From Bin5 sp965207495 (GTDB taxonomy: Bacteria; Chloroflexota; Anaerolineae; Caldilineales; Caldilineaceae): 64,000 bases of DNA. Where the stretch lies: positions 3,224,001-3,288,000 of the forward strand of contig OZ242287.1 in NCBI GenBank assembly GCA_965207495.1, read 5' to 3'. Of the stretch, positions 53,779-62,100 are shown piece after piece; the stretch's first letter is position 1, and every line of letters begins with the position of its first letter. Position numbers and translations under genes: made by a program. The notes beneath the pieces were generated by a model. That model saw nothing but the letters and a program-made list of their open reading frames with translations. It was not told where the DNA came from and searched no databases.

Positions 53779-54012
53779 AGGGCAACGGCAACTTCAACAC
53801 CTTTTTTAGCCACGGAGGGCCACGGAGGGGCACGGAGAACGGCAACTTCAACTTCAACACCTTTTGTCCACGAAGGACCACGAAGGACCACGAAGAACAT
53901 CTTTTTTTCCACAGAGGGCACGGGGAAGGGCAACTTCAACTTCAACGGCTTTTGTCCACGGAGGGCCACGGAGGGCCACGGAGAACATCTTTTTTTTCCA
54001 CAGAGGGCGGGG
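53779..54012. repeat. Degenerate CCACGGAGGG tandem repeat tract, copy 2
   Basis: Begins at the base after the enoyl-CoA hydratase stop. Blocks of CACGGAGGGCCACGGAG alternate with GGCAACTTCAACTTCAACAC and T-runs of six to eight. One unit has CACGAAG throughout. Similar to 48050-48313, with slightly different linkers (CATCTTTTTTTCCACAGAGG). Confidence 0.85.
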
Positions 54013-54140
54013 AGACCAGCTTTATTCTGTCCGCGATGGGCATTACATGGTCTGGACGAGAGTCTGTTGCGAGTGAGGTTGACAGGGCTGTAGGTCGAGA
54101 ATAGGACAAAAGGCATTCAGAATTGGGTTCGAAGAGGCAG

Positions 54141-54953
54141 ATGGCTAGAGGAAACTTCAGGCGGGCGGCGGCTGTGCTGGCGGATGCTTGGTTGGGCGGA
54201 CGGGAGGTCGACTTTGCGGCGGCTTTGCTGCCGGTGGACCGCGGTGGGGCGTATGCGATTCAGGACGAGATGGCTGGCCGGTTGGCGAGTGGGTCCGGTC
54301 ATGCGGTTGTGGGGTGGAAGGTGGGCGCGACCAGTTCCGGTGTTCAGCGGGCTGAGGGGTATGATGGGCCGATTCCGGGGAGGATTTTTGGCTCTACCGT
54401 TTATGGTGACGGGTCGGCTGTTCCGGCGGCGCTGTGCCGGCAGGGGAAGGTTGAGGCGGAGGTGGGCTTTCGTTTCGCTGCTGCGCCGGTCATGACGGGG
54501 GGCGAGTTCAGTAAGGAGGGTCTTGCCGAGATTGTGACGGCGGTTCCGGCTATTGATATTACGAGTACGCGGTACAGGGCTGCTTGCCGGGCGAAGTGGG
54601 ACAGTAGGCAGAATATGTTGGCCGGGATCGCGGACAACGGGAACGGGGGCGCGATCGTCCTGGGGGCGGAGTGCCGGGACTGGAGGTTGCTGGATTTGAT
54701 GCAACTGCGTGTGGCGTTGCGGGTGAACGGTGGGACACTGGCGCCGAATCTGCTGGGGACTTGGCGCGGGGACCCGCTGGATGCGCTGGTTTGGACGGTG
54801 AGCCACGTGTATGAAAGAGGTCTTGCTATTGCAGCGGGGGACGTGGTTTTGACCGGTTCATTGACGGAGCCTCAGCCTGTGAAGCCGGGGGACAGGGTGG
54901 AATGCGAGATGCCTGGGCTGGGCAGCCTGAGCTGTCAGGTCAGCCTTGCGTAG
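54141..54953 (+). CDS. Fumarylacetoacetate hydrolase/MhpD-type hydratase family protein
   Basis: About 270 residues. VEAEVGF puts the metal-binding acids at Glu105 and Glu107; VVGWKVGAT carries Lys60 near the active site, as in 2-keto-4-pentenoate hydratases; AIDITSTRYR supplies a third metal Asp. AVLTGSL near the C-terminus fits the family. These enzymes hydrate or decarboxylate keto-acids from aromatic ring breakdown. I start at ATG 54141, after GAGG, rather than an upstream TTG. Its 3' end overlaps the FkbM gene's 3' end by 19 bases on the opposite strand. Confidence 0.85.
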   Translation: MARGNFRRAAAVLADAWLGGREVDFAAALLPVDRGGAYAIQDEMAGRLASGSGHAVVGWKVGATSSGVQRAEGYDGPIPGRIFGSTVYGDGSAVPAALCRQGKVEAEVGFRFAAAPVMTGGEFSKEGLAEIVTAVPAIDITSTRYRAACRAKWDSRQNMLAGIADNGNGGAIVLGAECRDWRLLDLMQLRVALRVNGGTLAPNLLGTWRGDPLDALVWTVSHVYERGLAIAAGDVVLTGSLTEPQPVKPGDRVECEMPGLGSLSCQVSLA

Positions 54954-55687
54954 ATGTCGCCGCTGTCCTCGTTCGGATCCAACGATTCTATTCTAGAGGT
55001 CATCTCGGCGGGCGTGAGCCAGTGGTCTTCGCGTAGTCGCTGCAGTTCGCCGCGGCTCCAGTTGTACTGGTATATGCCGAGGCTTTCCAAGTGGGCGATA
55101 CAGGCGGCGGCAGCGGAGCTAACGGCGGGAATGTACTCGAACGACAACAGGGGCAGGGGTCTGCTCAAGCCTTGCAGGACGGCCAGTTCGGACCCTTCGA
55201 CGTCTATTTTGCACAGGTCAGGCAGGCCGTAGCGGTCGATGAGGTTGTCCAGGGTTACCTGGGTGGTCGGGACTGAGTCGTCCCAAGTAACGTCGGAGAA
55301 GGAAGGAGAGAGCGACACCTGTTGCTGCCATTCGGCATTGGTGGTAGAGACGGTGGGCGTGCGGCGGCTGATGTGCAGTGCGGTTGAGCCGGCCTGGCTG
55401 CCGACTGCTGATGGTATGAGCGTGAAGTTGGGATGGCGGCCGTAGAACCGTTGCAGCAGAGCGGCGAAAGCCGGTTGCGGTTCGATTGCGATACAGCGTG
55501 CGCCCAACTTGAGGAAGACGCCCACTCGATTGCCAACGTGCGCGCCGATGTCGAAGACAAGGGCGTCTGGGCCGATGAACTGCGTGTAGAAACGGCGGTC
55601 ACGGCGGGCGCGGCCGGGCTTACCGTAGTAGATGAGGAGCGAGCGGGCGAGGCCCCATAGGCTCCAGAACTTTGCGGCCGGCTTCAT
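54935..55687 (-). CDS. FkbM family methyltransferase
   Basis: About 250 residues with a SAM-dependent fold. LVFDIGAHVGN (Asp46, Gly48) is the SAM motif, AIEPQPAFAALLQRF gives the second Glu, and KIDVEGSELAVLQGL is the FkbM hallmark. Members O-methylate glycans, macrolides or other secondary products. The start is taken at ATG 55687 (MKPAAKFW), because the open frame further upstream overlaps the preceding gene, which ends at 55740. It is transcribed with the spermidine synthase-like gene and converges with the hydratase. Confidence 0.82.
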   Translation of the reverse strand: MKPAAKFWSLWGLARSLLIYYGKPGRARRDRRFYTQFIGPDALVFDIGAHVGNRVGVFLKLGARCIAIEPQPAFAALLQRFYGRHPNFTLIPSAVGSQAGSTALHISRRTPTVSTTNAEWQQQVSLSPSFSDVTWDDSVPTTQVTLDNLIDRYGLPDLCKIDVEGSELAVLQGLSRPLPLLSFEYIPAVSSAAAACIAHLESLGIYQYNWSRGELQRLREDHWLTPAEMTSRIESLDPNEDSGDIYARLT

Positions 55688-55739
55688 GTGGCCCAGTATC
55701 CTACCCGTCAGCTTTCGACGTGTCGTCCTGGTCAACGGA

Positions 55740-56615
55740 TTAATGGGCATCAGGGGCCTGAACCATCTCAAGGCGGTCGGTCCAGGGCAGCAGCGGGAAA
55801 AGAAAGTCGTGACTCCTTTCTAGTTCGACGGTTTCCTGCTGAAGCTGTTTGGGGGAGCGGGGCTCCTGGTCGGTTGCGAAGAAGACGGTTGTGCTGCCGC
55901 GTCCTGGGCAGGCGTAGACCGTGGAATAGAGTTTGGAGAGCGTTCTGGATACCTCATCGAAGGCAGGGTCCCTGTTGCCAAGATTTATGGCCAGCAGCCC
56001 GTTTTCATGGGTGCGATGGCGGCAAAGGGCCAGAAAGTCCGGTTCGGTGGCGTGTTCAGGGGAGACGCCGTGGTCGCAGAAGACGTCGAGAAGCAACAGA
56101 TCGTAGGATGATCTGTCGCGATTGAGGAAGTCGCGGACGTCTGACACATGGATGGAAAGCCGTTCGTCGGGTTGGAAGCCGAAGTAGCGCGTGGCGGCGG
56201 TCACGACCGGGGCAGAGATTTCAACGCAGACGAAGTTGGCGCGGGTCAGGTGGTGGTGGAGGGTGGTGGCAAGGCATCCGCCGCCCAGTCCGCTGAGGAA
56301 GACTGTTTGGGGGGATGGCTGCCAGAGCAGGGCAAGAATCATCGCTTGGGTGTAGGAACTCTGGAGGCGGAGGGGGAAGCGGAGGTCCATCGCGCTCTGA
56401 ATCCAGTCGGTGTTGGACGCTTCGGTGTCCAGCATCCAAAGGACGAGGCGCTGGCCTTCGCGGGTGACGGCGACGTAGTATTTGCCCCATTCCTCGGCAT
56501 AGAGGGTCGTCTCGCGGCTTTCAATCCAGAGCTGGGCGTTGCGACGCAAGCGGTCTTCGTTGGCCTGCTGCCAGATGTCGAGGGGCGTGCTTTCAGTAGG
56601 GCCGGGAGCGTTCAT
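55740..56615 (-). CDS. Spermidine synthase-like methyltransferase-fold protein
   Basis: 291 residues with the SAM/decarboxylated-SAM-binding fold: FLSGLGGGCLATTLHHHL stands for the glycine-rich loop, VCVEISAPVVTAATRYF the acidic strand two, and LLLLDVFCDHG the active-site strand. The acidic residues that hold putrescine in true spermidine synthases are not clear, so a different substrate is possible. No transmembrane segment. It precedes the FkbM gene on the same strand with a 52-bp gap. Confidence 0.78.
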   Translation of the reverse strand: MNAPGPTESTPLDIWQQANEDRLRRNAQLWIESRETTLYAEEWGKYYVAVTREGQRLVLWMLDTEASNTDWIQSAMDLRFPLRLQSSYTQAMILALLWQPSPQTVFLSGLGGGCLATTLHHHLTRANFVCVEISAPVVTAATRYFGFQPDERLSIHVSDVRDFLNRDRSSYDLLLLDVFCDHGVSPEHATEPDFLALCRHRTHENGLLAINLGNRDPAFDEVSRTLSKLYSTVYACPGRGSTTVFFATDQEPRSPKQLQQETVELERSHDFLFPLLPWTDRLEMVQAPDAH

Positions 56616-56799
56616 AGGTTGGCGCGATCGCCATCGGGTGGACTGAAATTACAGGTAGACGGCGTTTCGAGTTTGCTTCTCTTGCGTATGTCGCCTGGAA
56701 AACGGGACGCCGCATAGGAATTCAAACTTGCAGACGGCGGTTGCTGATCTTGCCGCCGATTGGAATGTGAACCTCAAGTCAAGCACAGTGAAGGCGAAA

Positions 56800-57753
56800 A
56801 TGTCAAGCCTAGTGAGACCGGAAGGGCCAACATTTTATTTTGTCGGGGTGACGACAAGTCAATCTTCGTCGCGGCGTGTTTTTCCGCTGTGGATGGAGGC
56901 TTTGGGCCGCGAGGAGGTGACGCTGGCAGGGATCGATATGGAGATTCATGCCGCGCCTGCGCGTTATCGACGGGTGGTGGCAGGAATCAAGGCGGAGCCG
57001 ATGGCGCTGGGCGCGCTTGTCACAACGCATAAGATCGACCTGCTGGCGGCGGCGGGGGACCTGTTTGACGACTTAGGGCCGTATGCGAGGGCGACGCAGG
57101 AGGTGTCGAGCATCGCCAAAGACGGGGGCAAGCTTGTCGGGCGGGCGACGGACCCGGTTGCGGGCGGGTTGAGCATGGATGCCATTCTTGGCGAGGAATA
57201 CTTCGGGCGGACGGGCGGGGAAGTGCTGATGCTGGGTGCAGGCGGGTCTGCGGTGGCATTAGTTCTTCATTTGATGTGGAAGACCAGAACGACGGATCGT
57301 CCGGGGCGGATTGTGGTGGTCAACCGATCGGCGCCAAGGCTGGCGCGACTGAAAGAGATGGTGGAGCGGACCGGCGTCGAAGGGGGTCGGGAGATCCAGT
57401 TTGCGTTTATTCAGAACAATGTTGCGGCGCGCAACGACGAGATTATGGCGGAGCTGCCGCCGGGCAGTGTTGTGGTCAATGCGACGGGGATGGGGAAGGA
57501 CACGCCTGGGTCACCTTTGACAGACAGTGCTCTTTTTCCCCGGGACGGTGTTGCGTGGGAGCTGAACTATCGCGGTGAATTGGATTTTATGCGGCAGGCG
57601 GAGAGGCAGACGCGCAGCCGCGGGCTGACTGTTGCGGATGGTTGGGCGTATTTTGTGCATGGCTGGTCGCAGGTGATTTCGCATGTGTTGCATGTGGAGA
57701 TCGATGGGGTGATGTTTGAGAGGCTGTCGGAGTTGGCGGAGGGTGTGAGGTAG
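56800..57753 (+). CDS. Shikimate dehydrogenase-like protein
   Basis: About 317 residues, longer than AroE (about 270). Catalytic Lys78 (LVTTHKIDLL) and Asp118 (RATDPVAGG) match the AroE pair. The cofactor motif is VLMLGAGGSAVALVLHL (147-151); VVNATGMG and DGWAYFVHGWSQV complete the fold. The N-terminal region TFYFVGVTTSQSSSRRVFPLWMEALG differs from classical AroE, so it may act on a different quinate-like or sugar-acid substrate. ATG 56800 is chosen after AAGG; an in-frame TTG at 56728 is possible. It is divergent from the spermidine synthase-like gene. Confidence 0.8.
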   Translation: MSSLVRPEGPTFYFVGVTTSQSSSRRVFPLWMEALGREEVTLAGIDMEIHAAPARYRRVVAGIKAEPMALGALVTTHKIDLLAAAGDLFDDLGPYARATQEVSSIAKDGGKLVGRATDPVAGGLSMDAILGEEYFGRTGGEVLMLGAGGSAVALVLHLMWKTRTTDRPGRIVVVNRSAPRLARLKEMVERTGVEGGREIQFAFIQNNVAARNDEIMAELPPGSVVVNATGMGKDTPGSPLTDSALFPRDGVAWELNYRGELDFMRQAERQTRSRGLTVADGWAYFVHGWSQVISHVLHVEIDGVMFERLSELAEGVR

Positions 57754-59177
57754 GGATGCAGACAATCTGTAATTCAACTCTGTCGAGGCCGAAAGAAACC
57801 CCATAGACTGTGAGTCAGCGTGAGACTGAATGAACATATCGAATTGACTGGGCCGAATACTGAGAACCTGTCAAACCGAATTAATGGGTAAATTAAGGGA
57901 CTGTCAGACGAACTGAGAAGCAAGAGTGGTAGCCCCGTGGAACAAGCCTCACCGACGGTTTGTCATGGGTATTTGTGTGCATGGATGAAGTCATGCTTTC
58001 TATAGTGTTTCCCAACTTTTCCTAAGTGTGCACGTTCCGCAACTTTTCTTGCTGTAGAACAACCTCTCCGTCTCTGTTGATTTGCACTGTTCTGGGCATC
58101 AGATGTGCTCGACGCCACATCGACTCTTGCAAACTACGCCACAGTCCCCCTGCAGGCAGTCCCATTGTGCATGTAAGACGCCGGCAATCTGGATGAATTT
58201 CAGCGCCCCGCGTTCATCAGTCCTAGCGTTTCCTTCCCCGCCCTCGCCAAGTTACCTGCCATGCAGATCCGCGGCGAATTCCCCATGAAGCCAGTCCCCA
58301 GACCAGCTGCCCGTGCTGCCTGCATGATTGGCCTGGAAATCTGCTTGGGGCGCAGCCCAATGGAGCTGTCGCCCTCTGTCGCTCCGTTGCGGACGGCGTT
58401 TAGCGATTCAGTCGTGTCGAAGGAAATGAAAGCGATTGGGCCTTCCCATACTTTCTCTCTGGTACCTTCTTCGAACGCCTAATCAAAAGCGTTCTGTGTC
58501 CAAGAGTTGGACTTCGATAGTCTCCCACTTGCCCGGCGCCGCTTGCGACTCCTGTAACTTTGCGTGCCCCATCAAGCTGACTAAGGCAAGTCAGCATGTC
58601 CACTTCTCTTAGCGGCTTTACTGCTCTCCGAGTTGGGCCCCCAGCCCTGACGCGGTTTACAAGCCGTTGCTCGTCACTCCACTGACAGTACTATATTGAG
58701 CGCTTCTGCATGGGGATGCAGTTCTCCGGTCCTGCGGGATGCGCATTTTGGCGCGGTCTTGACATCAAGGAGGTGACTACCTTCTCTTATGCACTCTCTG
58801 ACATTGACTGTAGAGCAGACAGGCTGTGCATGGCGGTGTGGGGGCGCCGGCCATTTGAACAACCTTCGTGTTGTTAGAGATGTGGATATCCCGTTCTAAT
58901 GCACTGATAGGACGTGGAGCGTCATCTGGCGACTATCTGGGAAAAAATACCGGTGATGGTTCAATCTCACAAAAAATCACAATCAATGACGGAGTTTTCT
59001 GATAACCATCTAATAAGAGCTTGCTATAGTAGTAGCAGGAGCTACCTTTTCTGGGAAGCTCGTGTTCGGTGTCTGCTCGGAATCATCGCAGATCAAAGGA
59101 TCTCGCGCCATTAGTCCTTTGGCCGATAATATCTGCGTTTAATTTGAGTTGCCATGCACATCCGGGGAGAGAGGCTG
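57754..59177. other. 1.4-kb stretch with no credible gene
   Basis: Base use is less coding-like than neighbours and open frames are short on both strands. A few reverse frames between 58400 and 58862 look vaguely protein-like but are interrupted by stops. It may be a decayed gene or mobile-element remnant, or a regulatory region for the giant surface-protein gene. I recognise no RNA or transposase in it. Confidence 0.4.
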
Positions 59178-62100
59178 ATGTTTCAGCAAGGGAACATTTC
59201 GCCAGTCCTGCGCGGCTCTCGTGTCTTTCTGGTAGTTGTCCTCTCAGTTGTCGTCGCCCTCTTGTCTTATATGAACCTGGCTTTGGCGCAAGAGACTTCG
59301 ACGGACGCCACGCTCTCTGCTCCTGCACTGACCGCTGAGGCCGGCACGGGCGCAATCGGGTTGACCTGGACAGCGGTGACCGACGCGGAGAGTTATGAGC
59401 TGTGGGTCTGGACCAGCGCCGATGGTTGGCTGCGTTTGGACGACGGTGCCCTAACGGACACGACCTACAGTCATGCCGGACTCACGGCAGGTACGACCTA
59501 CTACTACGCGGTGCGTGCGGTACACGCCGGTGGCGTGAACGGCCCCTGGTCTGAGTATGCGTCGGTGACCTTCGAGCCGCCATTAGGCGCGCCGGCGCTG
59601 ACCGCCGAGGCAGGCGAGGGAACGGTGGAGTTAAGCTGGACAGAGGTAACCGGCGCGGAACGCTACGAGTTGTGGGTCTGGACCAACGCCGATGACTCGC
59701 GGCAGATCGGCGGGGATAACCTGACCGGCACAACCTACAGTCATGCCGGGCTCACGGCGGGCACGACCTACCACTACACCATCCGTGCAATCAACGCGGC
59801 CAACGAGACAGGCCCATGGTCTGAGAATGTGTCTGCGTCTCCGCGGCAGGTGGAGGTGCTGCAGAATCCGCAAAACACGCCTACGGTCACATCTTCGGCT
59901 ACGCCGAGGATTCAGGTGCAGGTTGTGCCGACAATCTCATCTACATCCACGCCGACAGCCACGGCTACATCGATACCAGTGGACACTGCAACATCCACGT
60001 CTACTGCTATAGCCACGGCTACATCGATACCAGTGGACACTGCAACATCCACGTCTACTGCTATAGCCACGGCTACATCGATACCAGTGGACACTGCAAC
60101 ATCCACGTCAACTGCTACAGCCACGGCAACGGCATTGGTGGCAGTTGGCCCGCTGACCGGATTCACTGTGGTGGACGCATCCATCCAGCCCCAGACGGTG
60201 CTGGCAACGCTGACCGACGGCGGAACCCTGACTCTGGACGATCCGGTCAACGGCAGCTACGGAATTCAGGTCAACACCGATTCCGGGGTGGTGGTTCGCA
60301 GCGTTCGGTTGCAACTCAGCGGAGCGTTGTCGGTTGACAAGACTGAGGGTATCCCGCCGTACTCCCTCTACGGGGACAACGGAGTTGGAGCCTTGCACGG
60401 TCAAGCGCTCCCGGTGGGAGACTACACTCTGACGGCCACGGCCTACTCGGAGGCGAACCGCGGCGGCAACTTGCTGGGCACGTTGGAGGTATCCTTCACG
60501 GTGGCAGCAGCCAACACTGCCGCCACAACCACGCCGACAGCAACGGCGACAGCTACTTCTACATCCACGCCTACTGCTACCTCCCTCCCTGTGGACACAG
60601 CAACGTACACGCCGACAGCCACGGCTACGACTGTGCCGCCCACCACCACACCCACGGCAACGGCATTGGTGGCAGTTGGCCCGCTGACCGGATTCACTGT
60701 GGTGGACGCATCCATCCAGCCCCAGACGGTGCTGGCAACGCTGACCGACGGCGGAACCCTGACTCTGGACGATCCGGTCAACGGCAGCTACGGAATTCAG
60801 GTCAACACCGATTCCGGGGTGGTGGTTCGCAGCGTTCGGTTGCAACTCAGCGGAGCGTTGTCGGTTGACAAGACTGAGGGTATCCCGCCGTACTCCCTCT
60901 ACGGGGACAACGGAGTTGGGGCCTTGCACGGTCAAGCGCTCCCGGTGGGAGACTACACTCTGACGGCCACGGCCTACTCGGAGGCAAACCGCGGCGGCAA
61001 CTTGCTGGGCACGTTGGAGGTGTCCTTCACGGTGGCAGCAGCCAGCACTCCAGCGACGGCGACTGCCACAGCGACAGCTACTTCTACGTCTACTTCTACA
61101 TCTACGCCTACTGCTACCTCTCTCCCTGTGGACACAGCAACGTATACGCCGACAGCTACGGCTACGACTGTGCCGCCCACCACCACACCCACAGCGACTG
61201 CAGTAGTGGCAACTGGACCGCTGACCGGATTCACAGTGGTGGACGCATCCATCCAGCCCCAGACGGTGCTGGCAACGCTGACCGACGGCGGAACCCTGAC
61301 TCTGGTCGATCCGGTCAACGGCAGCTACGGTATCCAGGTCAACACCGATTCCGGAGTGGTGGTTCGCAGCGTTCGGTTGCAACTCAGCGGAGCGAAGTCG
61401 GTTGACAAGACGGAGGGTATCCCGCCGTACTCCCTCTACGGGGACAACGGAGTTGGAGCCCTGCACGGTCAAGCGCTCCCGGTGGGAGACTACACTCTGA
61501 GGGCCACGGCCTACTCGGAGGCGAACCGCGGCGGCAACTTGCTGGGGACGCTGGAGGTGTCCTTCACGGTGGCAGCAGCCAGCATTCCAGCCACGGCCAC
61601 GGCGACTGCCACAGCGACGCCGACAGCCACAGCCACAGCGACGCCGACAGCCACAGCTACGGCTACAGCTACAATTACACCTAACATTACGCCCACGCCC
61701 ACTGTGACGGCAACTACTTCTTCATCGACGGACAGGGAGGTACTCGTCGCCCTCTACAATGGTACTGACGGAGCGAACTGGCGCTTCAGTACGAACTGGC
61801 TGAGCGAAGAGCCGGTCGGCACCTGGCATGGGGTGTCCACCGATGAGAATGGTCGTGTAACTGCGATAACTCTCATTGGCAACAGCCTGAGCGGAAACAT
61901 CCCGTCACAACTGGGCAACCTCTCCGAGCTCACGCGCCTGGAACTAGGTGGTAACGGACTGAGCGGAAACATTCCGTCACAACTGGTCAATCTCTCCAAA
62001 CTAGAGTATCTGGATCTTGTGTCTAACCAATTGACTGGAACCATCCCATCCTGGCTGGGCAATCTCTCCCAGCTAGAGTATCTGAGGCTTGACACTAACA

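Noticed and set aside
57754..59177. Small open frames as genes
   Set aside because: They are under 75 residues, lack ribosome-binding sites or motifs, and have low-complexity or shadow-like composition.
60108..61472. Long reverse frame of 454 residues rich in Arg, Cys and Ser
   Set aside because: It is the exact complement of the repeated domain region of the surface-protein gene; the forward frame has a signal peptide and domain structure, and the reverse one only mirrors the repeats.
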